64,000 bases of DNA from Cytophaga hutchinsonii ATCC 33406 (lineage in GTDB: Bacteria > Bacteroidota > Bacteroidia > Cytophagales > Cytophagaceae), in the NCBI RefSeq assembly GCF_000014145.1, contig NC_008255.1:1861501-1925500 (forward strand), in the 5' to 3' direction. The position numbers were made by a program, and so were the translations under genes. Positions 9,164 to 17,706 of the stretch are shown here, piece by piece. The notes below the pieces were generated by a model. The model saw only the letters and a list, made by a program, of their open reading frames with translations, searched no databases and had not been told where the DNA came from. Position 1 is the first letter of the stretch. Every line of letters begins with the position of its first letter.

Positions 9164-9826
9164 TTAATACGAAGTTAGTGCATAAGAAATTATATTGGCG
9201 CCCATTTGCAGGGCTTTTGTACGTATTTCTTCGGGATCATTATACACTTGCTTGTCTTCCCAACCATTGCCAAGATCGCATTCAAATGTGTAGAAAACAA
9301 CTAATCGGCCTTGATATAGGATTCCATACCCCTTTGGCGTTTTACCATCGTGTTCATGGATCTTTGGCAAGCCTGCATTGAAGTCGTATTTCTGATGATA
9401 AATCGGATGTGTAAAAGGCAGTTCAACCAGTTCAGCTTCAGGGAATATTTTCTTTAACTCCGGACGGATAAATTTATCCATTCCATAGTTATCATCGATA
9501 TGTAAAAAGCCTCCACCAATAAGGTAGTTGCGCAGGTTTTGTATTTCAACAGAAGAGAACACAACATTACCGTGCCCGGTCATGTGTACAAACGGGTGTA
9601 AGAACAGGTCGGTACTTCCTGCTTCAACAATGTCTTCCTCAGGCGCCAGATTAAGGCCGATATTTTTATTACAGAATGCAATTAAATTGGGCAGCGAGGT
9701 TTTGTTTGCATACCAGTCACCACCTCCCTGGTATTTCAATTTCGCCAGCTTAAAAGAAGGTTGAAACGTTGAAGAACTTAATAAAATACAAGCTGTAAGC
9801 GCGAGTAGAAAATGCTTTTTTTTCAT
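9164..9826 (-). CDS. DUF4159-domain secreted protein
   Basis: A 220-residue protein with an N-terminal signal peptide (LLALTACILLSSSTFQ). The mature part matches the DUF4159 family: LAKLKYQGGGDWYANKTSLP, then FVHMTGHGNVVFSS, LRNYLIGGGFLHIDDNYG and a late GNGWEDK segment. The fold resembles class-I glutamine-amidotransferase-like domains; the biochemical role of the family is not established. Its ATG overlaps the rsmE stop by one base (TAATG), so translation is probably coupled to rsmE. The RNA methyltransferase and the envelope protein have no obvious shared role. Confidence 0.8.
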   Translation of the reverse strand: MKKKHFLLALTACILLSSSTFQPSFKLAKLKYQGGGDWYANKTSLPNLIAFCNKNIGLNLAPEEDIVEAGSTDLFLHPFVHMTGHGNVVFSSVEIQNLRNYLIGGGFLHIDDNYGMDKFIRPELKKIFPEAELVELPFTHPIYHQKYDFNAGLPKIHEHDGKTPKGYGILYQGRLVVFYTFECDLGNGWEDKQVYNDPEEIRTKALQMGANIISYALTSY

Positions 9827-10530
9827 TATTCCTGAATCAGATTCAAAATATGGCAGGATGCAATTGCTGCCGTTTCCGTTCGTAAGATAGAATTTCCTAA
9901 GGATATTTTCACAAATCCTTTTTCAACAGCCGATCTGACTTCCTGCTGTGTAAAATCACCTTCAGGGCCAATCAATACCAGACAGGATTTGGCTGGTTGT
10001 ACCAGCTTTAAAATAGTTGATTTAGGAGCTTCATCCAAGCAAGCAATCAATTTATAATCATAGTCTGAAAAGTCTGATTGCAGAAATGCAGTAAAAGAAA
10101 GTAATTCGCTGAAATGCGGAAGAAAGGGCTGGCCGCTTTGTTTAATTGCAGCAAAAGCCGTTTTCTCAAGTTTAGCAACCGGCAAATTTTTTCGTTCTGA
10201 ATGTTCTGTAAGTACAAAGCTGAATGCATCAATGCCAAACTCGGTACATTTCTCTACCAGCCATTCCATGCGATCAATGTTCTTGGTAGGAGCAATGGCA
10301 ATATGAATGCGTGCGGCAGACCGTTTATTCAATTTTTGTTCTTCAATGATTTTATATCCGCACTTACGATGGTCTGCTTTTGTAATCTGTGCCGAAACAA
10401 CAATGCCATTACCGTTTGTTACAGTAATGGCATCACCTTCTTTTAATCTTAGAACTTTAACAACATGAACAGATTCCTGTTCATCAAGTATGCATGAATA
10501 AACGTCTTTGTTTAAAAACAAATGGCTCAT
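9826..10530 (-). CDS. rsmE: 16S rRNA (uracil-1498-N3)-methyltransferase
   Basis: SPOUT-class methyltransferase that modifies U1498 near the ribosomal decoding site using S-adenosylmethionine. It has 234 residues. The N-terminal PUA-like part contains HVVKVLRLKEGD. The C-terminal knot carries VLIGPEGDFTQQE and ISLGNSILRTETAAIAS, the SAM-binding signatures of RsmE. It lies three bases downstream of the deaD stop on the same strand and overlaps the DUF4159 gene by one base, so deaD-rsmE-DUF4159 may be one transcript. Confidence 0.94.
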   Translation of the reverse strand: MSHLFLNKDVYSCILDEQESVHVVKVLRLKEGDAITVTNGNGIVVSAQITKADHRKCGYKIIEEQKLNKRSAARIHIAIAPTKNIDRMEWLVEKCTEFGIDAFSFVLTEHSERKNLPVAKLEKTAFAAIKQSGQPFLPHFSELLSFTAFLQSDFSDYDYKLIACLDEAPKSTILKLVQPAKSCLVLIGPEGDFTQQEVRSAVEKGFVKISLGNSILRTETAAIASCHILNLIQE

Positions 10531-10532
10531 TA

Positions 10533-12275
10533 TTATTGCTTACCGTTCGAAATTTCGATGTTGATTGATTTTCCTTTAATTTTATTGTTTCTCATTCCGT
10601 CCATAACCTGATCAACTAAGTCATGTGGAAGTTCCACGAATGAATATTTATCGAAGATATCGATCTGTCCGATCTGAGAACCTTTGATGTTTGCCTCACC
10701 GGCAAATGCACCAACGATATCACCAGGAGAGATGCGGTCAATACGTCCAACGTTTACGAATAAACGTGCCATACTTGCATCACTTGTTCTTGGTCTCGGC
10801 GTTCTTTCACGTCTTTCACCACCATCACGGTCTCTTGAAGCAGCTGGTCTGTCTCCGAAACGGTCTGAAGAACGGCCATCTCTGCGAGGTCCATCTCTTC
10901 TGTCACCACGATCGAAACGACCGCCACGGTCACCTCTGTCGCCGCGATCACGACGATCGCCACGGTCTTCAAATACTCTGCGTTCAGGTTCTGCAAGATC
11001 TTTCATTTCTTTAGAAAGCAACGCAATTGCAATCTGATCAGCAGTAATACCTTTTTCTTTATATTCTTCTAATAAATCAGACCAGATTTTAATGTTTGGT
11101 TTTTCTAATTCAGTAGTAATACGTGTAGCTAATTTATCTTTTTTATAAGCAACTAATTCCTGACGTGTAGGCGTTTCAGCTTTTTCAATTGTTGCCTTTG
11201 TATAACGTTCGATGTCTCTCAATTTATATTTCTCATCACTTGTTACCAATGTGAATGATTTACCTAACTGACCTGCTCTACCTGTTCTGCCGATACGGTG
11301 AACGTAGTTTTCAATATCCAATGGAACATCGTAGTTGATAACCGCATCAACACCTGTAACGTCAATACCACGTGCCGCAACATCTGTAGCAACAAGGATA
11401 TTGGCTAATCCCTTACGGAATTTGCTCATTACTTCTGTTCTGTCGCGTTGTGTTTTATCACCGTGTAAGCTGATCGGATTGTGTCCGTATGCTTTTAATT
11501 CATCGGTAACTTCTTCAACTTTTCTTTTTGTATTACAGAAGATCAACATCAACTGAAGATTGTTCAGGTCAATGATTTGTGTAACAATTTCTGTTTTTTG
11601 AGAGTTTTTAACTAAGTAATAGAATTGTTCAACCGTGCTGATCGTTAATTCTTTTCTTTCAATTTTAATGATCTCCGGATTATTCTGGAAACGTTTAGCA
11701 AGCGCCAGGATAGGAGGAGCAAGCGTTGCAGAAAATAATACAGTCTGACGTTCTTCTGGTAAACGGGTTAAGATTAATTCGATGTCTTCTCTGAAACCCA
11801 TGTTCAGCATTTCATCCGCTTCATCTAAGATGATCTGAGAAAGGTGAGAAGCATTCAATGTACGTCTGTCCAGGTGATCAATGATACGGCCAGGTGTACC
11901 TACAACGATATGCGCACCCGCTTTCAGATCGCGGATTTGTCTTTCAATCGATTCGCCACCGTATACTGCAAGTACACGAAGACCTTTTTTGAATTTAGAA
12001 AGTTTTTTTAATTCCGTACATACCTGTAAAGCAAGTTCACGTGTAGGACAAAGAATTAAGGATTGTGTTTGGTTGATAGAAATATCAACATGTTCAATAG
12101 CAGGAATACCAAAGGCAGCTGTTTTACCAGTACCCGTTTGTGCCTGACCTGTAAGGTCTTTTCCTGTCATTAAAATTGGAATTGTTTTTTCCTGAATAGG
12201 CGTGGCTTCAGAATAGCCAATAGATTCGATAGCCTCCACAACTTCAGGAGACAATCCAAGGTCTTTAAATAACAT
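10533..12275 (-). CDS. deaD: DEAD-box RNA helicase, DeaD/CsdA type
   Basis: ATP-dependent RNA unwinding enzyme involved in ribosome assembly and cold adaptation. It has 580 residues: Q-motif near residue 25 (YSEATPIQEK), Walker A AQTGTGKT at 45-52, PTRELALQV, DEAD near 150, SAT near 181 and HRIGRTGRAG near 325. An Arg/Gly/Asp-rich low-complexity tail follows (about 430-490; repeats such as RGDRGDRGG), then a DbpA-type RNA-binding domain (ARLFVNVGRIDRISPGDIVG onward). This order is that of DeaD rather than RhlE. The gene has a long leader (see 12276-12525), consistent with post-transcriptional cold control known for the family elsewhere. Confidence 0.94.
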   Translation of the reverse strand: MLFKDLGLSPEVVEAIESIGYSEATPIQEKTIPILMTGKDLTGQAQTGTGKTAAFGIPAIEHVDISINQTQSLILCPTRELALQVCTELKKLSKFKKGLRVLAVYGGESIERQIRDLKAGAHIVVGTPGRIIDHLDRRTLNASHLSQIILDEADEMLNMGFREDIELILTRLPEERQTVLFSATLAPPILALAKRFQNNPEIIKIERKELTISTVEQFYYLVKNSQKTEIVTQIIDLNNLQLMLIFCNTKRKVEEVTDELKAYGHNPISLHGDKTQRDRTEVMSKFRKGLANILVATDVAARGIDVTGVDAVINYDVPLDIENYVHRIGRTGRAGQLGKSFTLVTSDEKYKLRDIERYTKATIEKAETPTRQELVAYKKDKLATRITTELEKPNIKIWSDLLEEYKEKGITADQIAIALLSKEMKDLAEPERRVFEDRGDRRDRGDRGDRGGRFDRGDRRDGPRRDGRSSDRFGDRPAASRDRDGGERRERTPRPRTSDASMARLFVNVGRIDRISPGDIVGAFAGEANIKGSQIGQIDIFDKYSFVELPHDLVDQVMDGMRNNKIKGKSINIEISNGKQ

Positions 12276-12510
12276 AGGATGTTTTTAATTTGTTAAATGA
12301 ATTATTTCGTCGTCTTTTCTAGATTACATAATATATCCGAAAGGTGTAATGAAAAAATACCTTGGGACATCAAAATCTATTAATCTTAGAAACAGATTGA
12401 CAAGTAGTATAGCCTACCTCGAGACTATGGGTGGTATTTTTTCAGCGGTACGATCTAGCGTACATTTCCTTGTGAATTAAACCCGCTTTTTGGCGAGTAC
12501 ATTACTCAAA
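12276..12510 (-). promoter_or_regulatory. Long 5' untranslated leader of deaD, possibly structured
   Basis: About 235 untranslated bases separate the predicted transcription start from the deaD ATG, with no credible small ORF. It contains a perfect hairpin, GTACG and CGTAC around six bases (12448-12463), and GC-richer blocks (12405-12435, 12480-12495) within AT-rich DNA. Cold-shock helicase mRNAs in other bacteria carry long regulatory leaders; by analogy this may be a thermoregulatory or autoregulatory RNA. It does not match any riboswitch I know. Confidence 0.45.
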
Positions 12511-12517
12511 AGACATG

Positions 12518-12525
12518 CAAAGATA
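12518..12525 (-). promoter_or_regulatory. -7 promoter element for deaD
   Basis: Minus strand reads TATCTTTG followed by CATG, an exact match to TAnnTTTG. It is the only good match in the 300-base gap upstream of deaD. The -33 region is AT-rich without a clear TTG. Confidence 0.5.
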
Positions 12526-12576
12526 AACTAATTAATTGATATAAAGAAATTTCTATAGAAAATTTTCAGGAAGGGC

Positions 12577-14184
12577 TTATACAGCCTCTCCCTGAATGTA
12601 CGTTTTACCTTTGTATTTGAGCGCTACGCCAATAAACAGAACCGCTGTTACAAACATAAGCAGCGCGTACATATAGAAGTAGGATTGGTGCTTAAACCGA
12701 TGAAAGACTACTTTATAGCCTTTAGGCAATTCAGATTTTTTTATGGTTTGAATAGCATGCCAGCCATTATCTTCAAGCGTAAATCGGTTGGAAACAGCAT
12801 CAACATCGCCAACCAGGTAGGTTCCACCGAGCGGAATTGTATCCATAAGCGAAGTCTTTGAATTCTGCTGAAGAATGAATAAGCCTGTTCCGTCTTCGAA
12901 TTCTATTTTTTCTCCTTTAACCGGTGTATAATCTTTTATGGATATATATGTTTTTGTGCCAATTTCAACCGTTTTAACTTCTTCATGCAGGTTGTTGTAA
13001 TTTGAAATAACGGCTACCAATATATTACCAAGTGAAATGGAAAACATGAAAATACCCATTACTGTTGATTTCATTTGATTGGGTGCCTGTGTATAGGAAA
13101 ACTCCAGTGCTGTAATAGAAACCATCACTTCTGCCATAGTTAAAATTAAATAAGCAAGGAACTGCCACCACACACTTGTTTCAATGCCGCTGGAAATCCG
13201 CTTTTCAATGTACGCTGCTACCAGGAAGGCAAGCACACACATAAACATGCCCAGCAAAATCTTGATTAAAGGCTTTAGTGTAATGATTTTGTTAAGCGCC
13301 GGATAGATAAAAAACGCAAAAGCTGGTATCAGAACCAGAACCAGGACTGGATTGGCTGCTTGTATCTGAGAAGGCAGAAGCGTAAACTCTACAAGGCCAA
13401 ACAGATTAATATCTTTATTTAAGAAAGCACTTTTAGATTGATATACCCACGTACTTGCATGCTGATCATAGAGCGCCCAGAAGATTGCAATAAATGCGTA
13501 TATAAATATGAGTCTGCCGATGGCAGATAAACCTTCTTTACCAAAAACTGTTTTAAAATAGGCTTTACCGAAGGGAGGTACATGAACAAATTTATTTCTG
13601 CCAGACCAAAATATAAAAGTAGCAACAAACATTAATATACCGGGTAATCCAAAGGCATAAGCAGGACCGTAATGTTCCAGCAAATAAGGGATCAGCAACG
13701 TGCTGAAAAGAGATCCGAAGTTAACGGCAAAATAAAAGATCGAAAATACCCGCTCAATCAGGTGTTTATTTTTAATGCCAAACTGATCACCAACGTGCGC
13801 GGACACACAAGGCTTAATACCACCTGCGCCAATGGAAATCAAGGTTAATCCCCAAAACAATCCGTCTTTAGATTCATTCAGTGCTAAAACCAGGTGGCCA
13901 AAACAATATAGAACAGAGAGATATAAGATGGTTCGGTATTTACCGATAAAAATATCAGCTAAAAATGCGCCTAAAATAGGCGTGAAGTAAACAGCTGAAT
14001 TAAATGTATGTGCCCATTCTGTTGCCGTACTTTCAGTCATGTGTAAATAACTGGTCATAAAAACAGCAAGAATAGCTCTCATGCCATAAAAGCTGAAACG
14101 CTCTGCGGCTTCGTTACCCACAATAAACGGAATACCTGATGGCATTCCGTTCGTTGTTGGAGTTTGTATTGTTTGATTACTCAT
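12577..14184 (-). CDS. Proton-dependent oligopeptide transporter (POT/PTR family)
   Basis: Major-facilitator symporter that imports di- and tripeptides with protons across the inner membrane. It has 535 residues. The N-terminal helix carries the POT signature NEAAERFSFYGMRA (Glu25-x2-Glu-Arg-Phe), followed by FNSAVYFTPILGAFLADIFIGKYR and GAGGIKPCVSAHVGDQFG, both family motifs. About 12-14 hydrophobic segments are seen. An unusual roughly 90-residue hydrophilic insert (about residues 400-490, with YTPVKGEKIEF and LVGDVDAVSNRF) precedes the last helices, as in several Bacteroidetes POT proteins. It is last in a three-gene operon after the PfkB-like kinase. Confidence 0.9.
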   Translation of the reverse strand: MSNQTIQTPTTNGMPSGIPFIVGNEAAERFSFYGMRAILAVFMTSYLHMTESTATEWAHTFNSAVYFTPILGAFLADIFIGKYRTILYLSVLYCFGHLVLALNESKDGLFWGLTLISIGAGGIKPCVSAHVGDQFGIKNKHLIERVFSIFYFAVNFGSLFSTLLIPYLLEHYGPAYAFGLPGILMFVATFIFWSGRNKFVHVPPFGKAYFKTVFGKEGLSAIGRLIFIYAFIAIFWALYDQHASTWVYQSKSAFLNKDINLFGLVEFTLLPSQIQAANPVLVLVLIPAFAFFIYPALNKIITLKPLIKILLGMFMCVLAFLVAAYIEKRISSGIETSVWWQFLAYLILTMAEVMVSITALEFSYTQAPNQMKSTVMGIFMFSISLGNILVAVISNYNNLHEEVKTVEIGTKTYISIKDYTPVKGEKIEFEDGTGLFILQQNSKTSLMDTIPLGGTYLVGDVDAVSNRFTLEDNGWHAIQTIKKSELPKGYKVVFHRFKHQSYFYMYALLMFVTAVLFIGVALKYKGKTYIQGEAV

Positions 14185-14213
14185 ATAGTACGTACTTCGT
14201 AAGTCTCACAAAA

Positions 14214-15149
14214 TTATTTTCCGCCAAGTTGCTTATACAACCTTTCTACATCTTCTAATTTACAAAGCTCTGTACCGAAATTCATTGTTGCTGCTGTACC
14301 GCATGCTACGCCGAATTTGATCACATCTTCATAATGATTGCCTCGGGATAAACTTAATACCATGCCCGCAACCATACTGTCTCCGGCACCTACTGTACTT
14401 CTTTTTTCAACGGGCGGAGCAGTTACATGATAGATACCTTGTTTAGACGCCAGGAATGCTCCGGCACCACCTAAGGATACAACCAGGATTTCAACTTTAC
14501 CGCTATTGATAATTTCCATCGCGGCAGCTTCCTGCTGTTCTTTTGTAATAAGTTCTTTGCCTACAATTTCACTTAATTCATTAATGTTTGGCTTACACAA
14601 AAATATTCCTTCTTTCAGGCAGTGTTTTAAGGCTGCTCCGGAAGTATCTAAAATAAGACGCGCATTTTTCTGAAGAATGATCTGAGATAAACGGGTATAG
14701 AATTCATCGGGAACACCTTTAGGCGTACTGCCGCTCACAACAAAATATTCAAAATCGTTTGAAGGATCCTGAATCACAGCAAGCATTTGTTCCCATTCTT
14801 CTTTATATATTTCTGAACCCGGCATGCCGAAACGGAATTGATTATTTGTAGAACGTTCCACAACAATGAAATTTTCGCGTGTCCAGTTTTTTATCTGAAA
14901 AGTAATCTGTTCAATTCCTTCTTCAGTTAATAATGCTTTAAAATGATTGCCCGTATCTCCGCCAATAGGATAAAGGGCTACAGAACTTCCGTTTAATTTT
15001 TTAATTGCACGGGAAACATTAATACCGCCACCACCAGGTTGATAAATCGGGCTGTCGCAACGTAATTTATGCTCAGGTTGTACACTTTCCACTGACGTAC
15101 TTTTATCAAAAGCGGGACTAAGTGTTAGTGTAAAAATCGAACTCTTCAT
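14214..15149 (-). CDS. pfkB: PfkB-family sugar kinase (6-phosphofructokinase 2 / 1-phosphofructokinase type)
   Basis: ATP-dependent ribokinase-fold kinase, probably phosphorylating fructose-6-phosphate or fructose-1-phosphate (tagatose-6-phosphate also possible). It has 311 residues. The N-terminal signature YQPGGGGINVSRAI lies near 36-49, CKPNINELSEIVG in the middle, and the C-terminal anion-hole/catalytic motif STVGAGDSMVAG near residue 255 with the catalytic Asp. It resembles E. coli Pfk-2 more than FruK, but no PTS or fru genes are nearby to decide. It lies 22 bases after the TrpF-like gene and 29 before the peptide transporter, all in one direction. Confidence 0.85.
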   Translation of the reverse strand: MKSSIFTLTLSPAFDKSTSVESVQPEHKLRCDSPIYQPGGGGINVSRAIKKLNGSSVALYPIGGDTGNHFKALLTEEGIEQITFQIKNWTRENFIVVERSTNNQFRFGMPGSEIYKEEWEQMLAVIQDPSNDFEYFVVSGSTPKGVPDEFYTRLSQIILQKNARLILDTSGAALKHCLKEGIFLCKPNINELSEIVGKELITKEQQEAAAMEIINSGKVEILVVSLGGAGAFLASKQGIYHVTAPPVEKRSTVGAGDSMVAGMVLSLSRGNHYEDVIKFGVACGTAATMNFGTELCKLEDVERLYKQLGGK

Positions 15150-15171
15150 AGGGTAATGGTAATAGGGTAAA

Positions 15172-15789
15172 TTAATTTTCTTCTAATGCTTCTAATATAT
15201 CAATCAACTGATCCAGGTCTTTCCAGCCCGGCCTTTGTTCGTCTCCGCCTTTTAAGGATATGCCTTTTAATTCAATTTCCTGAATTAAAGCGGCATCTTC
15301 TTTTTCAATCGGCAAAGACCAGATAACGGGGTATGCAGTATTTATCTCTGTAATCAGTTGCTGAAATTCAGTCCAATTTGTCCAATCAGATAATTCAAGC
15401 AATACATAATTCGCTTCGCTGAATATATACTGCGCTAAATTGTTGAAAATCTTAGCTTCCTGGCCGGTAGAGATGATGATTTTTTGAATGCACGGTAAAT
15501 CGGCCAGATCACTTTGTGAAATGCCTTCAACGGATTCGAACTGAATAAAATCAGGCTGATACTGTTCTTGTATGGTTGTCAATACAGCGGGGGTCAAAAC
15601 GGCTAGTTCTGTAACGGTTTGAACACCTGACAACCAGGCTGTAATAGCTTTATATAAATCAGGGGAAACATATCGCTCGCCGCTTGCCTCTACTTCAAAA
15701 CCCATAAATTCAACACCCATGCCAGCCGCATATCTGGCATCTGAGAGGTTGTTTACCGAGTTTAATATTACCGGAATCGTTAATCCCAT
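15172..15789 (-). CDS. TrpF-like (phosphoribosylanthranilate isomerase-related) barrel protein, probably not a true TrpF
   Basis: A 205-residue predicted beta/alpha barrel. The start VILNSVNNLSDARYAAGMGVEFMGFEV parallels the TrpF start (KICGI...DA..A...GAD..GF), and the end LKGGDEQRPGWKDLDQL parallels the TrpF phosphate-binding SG.E..PG.KD. However, the catalytic cysteine of KxCG is absent (position held by Leu-Asn), and no clear catalytic Asp is visible. It may be a repurposed homolog. It heads the operon with a sugar-phosphate kinase and a peptide transporter rather than trp genes, which fits loss of the tryptophan role. Confidence 0.6.
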   Translation of the reverse strand: MGLTIPVILNSVNNLSDARYAAGMGVEFMGFEVEASGERYVSPDLYKAITAWLSGVQTVTELAVLTPAVLTTIQEQYQPDFIQFESVEGISQSDLADLPCIQKIIISTGQEAKIFNNLAQYIFSEANYVLLELSDWTNWTEFQQLITEINTAYPVIWSLPIEKEDAALIQEIELKGISLKGGDEQRPGWKDLDQLIDILEALEEN

Positions 15790-15866
15790 TTATGTGTGTT
15801 CTTCTGTAATTAAATCTAAATATGGGATAATTTATTCATAAATTTGTTAATAATAAAAGAAACTAA

Positions 15867-15886
15867 GTAACCGATTTTACGGTTAC
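15867..15886. repeat. Palindromic hairpin upstream of mnmA
   Basis: GTAACCG and CGGTTAC form a perfect 7-base inverted repeat around six bases, in the divergent gap between the TrpF-like operon (-) and mnmA (+), 30 bases before the mnmA ATG. There is no T-run, so it is more likely an operator or a 5'-leader hairpin than a terminator. Confidence 0.45.
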
Positions 15887-15915
15887 AACCTTGTTAAAAA
15901 AGGAATTGACTGGAA

Positions 15916-17022
15916 ATGAGTAAAAAAGGAAGAGTATTGGTTGCCATGAGTGGTGGGATAGATAGTTCTGTTGCAGCTGTTATGTTGCATGAACAAGGCT
16001 ATGAGGTGATAGGTATGACCATGAAAACCTGGGATTATGCAAATCTTGGGGGAAGCAAAAAAGAAACCGGATGCTGCAGTTTAGATTCCATCAACGATGC
16101 CCGCAATATTGCTGTAAGTTTAGGATTTCCGCACTATATCGTAGATATCCGGGAAGAATTCGGTGATTATGTAATCAACCACTTTAATAAAGAATATCTG
16201 GATGGACGTACGCCCAATCCGTGTGTACTCTGCAATACGCATATAAAGTGGGATTCTTTGCTGAGAAGAGCAGATAAAATGGATTGTGATTTTATTGCAA
16301 CCGGCCACTATGCTCAGGTAAGAAGCGAAAATAACCGCTTTGTTATTTCTAAAGGTTTAGATGAAAACAAAGACCAGTCATATGCCTTGTGGGGAATATC
16401 ACAGCAAAGCTTAAGCAGAACAATGTTCCCGCTGGGACATCTGCATAAAACAGATATCCGTGCCATGGCTGCTGAACGTGGCTTCATGGATCTGGTGAAT
16501 AAAAGTGAGTCGTATGAGATCTGCTTTGTGCCGGACAATGATTACAGAGGTTTTTTGAAACGCCGTAATCCCGGACTTGAAGAAGAAGTAAGAGGCGGCG
16601 AATTTGTAATGGAAGATGGAACTGTAGTAGGGAAACACGAAGGGTATCCGTTCTATACCATTGGTCAGCGCAAGGGATTGGGTATTACATTGGGTTATCC
16701 CGTATTTGTTACTGAAATTCAAAAAGAAAATAACCGGGTTGTCTTAGGCAGAGAAGAAGGGTTGAACCGCAATGGCATGTGGGTAGATCAGTTAATCATG
16801 TCTAAGTATGAAAATCTAAAAGGTATTCAGAAACAATCGATCACAAAAGTCCGTTATAATGATGATGGTACATCTTCAACAATTGAACAGGTAGGAGATG
16901 AAATGCGTGTATTATTCCATGAACATGTAAAGGCAATAGCGCCGGGGCAAGCAGCTGTTTTTTATGAAGGCAACGATGTGATTGGCGGCGGCTGGATTAA
17001 ATCGAGTTTTAAACAGGACTAA
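15916..17022 (+). CDS. mnmA: tRNA-specific 2-thiouridylase MnmA
   Basis: Thiolates uridine 34 of tRNA-Lys, -Glu and -Gln using ATP and a sulfur relay. It has 368 residues. The PP-loop SGGIDSS is at 12-18, and the two catalytic cysteines sit in NPCVLCN (Cys103) and YEICFVPD (Cys203), matching E. coli Cys102 and Cys199. DFIATGHYAQ and YTIGQRKGLGI are also present. The C-terminal barrel is complete. The following lipoprotein gene begins directly after the stop codon (TAAATG), so the two are coupled although functionally unlike. Confidence 0.96.
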   Translation: MSKKGRVLVAMSGGIDSSVAAVMLHEQGYEVIGMTMKTWDYANLGGSKKETGCCSLDSINDARNIAVSLGFPHYIVDIREEFGDYVINHFNKEYLDGRTPNPCVLCNTHIKWDSLLRRADKMDCDFIATGHYAQVRSENNRFVISKGLDENKDQSYALWGISQQSLSRTMFPLGHLHKTDIRAMAAERGFMDLVNKSESYEICFVPDNDYRGFLKRRNPGLEEEVRGGEFVMEDGTVVGKHEGYPFYTIGQRKGLGITLGYPVFVTEIQKENNRVVLGREEGLNRNGMWVDQLIMSKYENLKGIQKQSITKVRYNDDGTSSTIEQVGDEMRVLFHEHVKAIAPGQAAVFYEGNDVIGGGWIKSSFKQD

Positions 17023-17706
17023 ATGAAACAACTGGTATTTTTTAGTTTATTTCTGGTTACAGTACTTTCCTGTCACAAAAAAGATGAAGGTATACCTGAG
17101 CTGTCCGGCAAAGAATATTTCCCGACAGATTCAGGCCGTTACTGGATTTACAATGTACACAGCATTAAATATAACAGTGATACAATTGATACAACCTTTC
17201 AGGTAAAACAGCTTATTTACGATACATTTCATTTTAAGAATACAATTGTCTATCAACTGTATCGTTTTTCAAGATCACATGCTTCCAATCCCTGGCCTTC
17301 AGCGCCTGATTCGGTGTGGAGCTTTACAACAGATTTAAATCAAATTACAATTAATGAAGCCGGCAGTAATTATATTCGTCTTGTCTTTCCCTTATCAGCA
17401 GGAAAAAAATGGAACGGCAATGCAAAAAATATAGCACCGGTAAATACCTATACTGTAAAATCATATAATACTTCATTCGCTGTTTCAAATCTGTTTTTTC
17501 AGGAAACCTGTAATATAGAAGAAGCACAAAGCAAAAACCTGGTAAATAAAGATTACAGAAACAGAATATACGCCAAGTATGTTGGTATGATTTATAAAAA
17601 ATATGAACAGCTTAGTTATAATACAGAACCTGCCAATATTGGACTATACAAAATTGATTTTGGTTCGGTATATGAAGAAACATTAATTGAATATGGCACT
17701 CCATAA
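17023..17706 (+). CDS. Predicted lipoprotein of unknown function
   Basis: A 227-residue protein with a lipoprotein signal peptide (LFLVTVLSCHKKDEG, lipidated Cys17). The mature region has a short acidic stretch, then YFPTDSGRYWIYNVHSI, a pattern seen in many Bacteroidetes surface or periplasmic lipoproteins, and a beta-rich body. No enzymatic motif is seen. The start abuts the mnmA stop. The end overlaps the downstream subtilase start by 14 bases, so lipoprotein and protease are probably expressed together; the lipoprotein could be a partner or inhibitor, but that is speculation. Confidence 0.75.
   Translation: MKQLVFFSLFLVTVLSCHKKDEGIPELSGKEYFPTDSGRYWIYNVHSIKYNSDTIDTTFQVKQLIYDTFHFKNTIVYQLYRFSRSHASNPWPSAPDSVWSFTTDLNQITINEAGSNYIRLVFPLSAGKKWNGNAKNIAPVNTYTVKSYNTSFAVSNLFFQETCNIEEAQSKNLVNKDYRNRIYAKYVGMIYKKYEQLSYNTEPANIGLYKIDFGSVYEETLIEYGTP

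Noticed and set aside
10684-11037. Open frames on the plus strand opposite the deaD Arg/Gly-rich tail
   Set aside because: They are by-products of the repetitive RGD/RGG coding sequence, have low-complexity translations, and lie inside a clear gene on the other strand.
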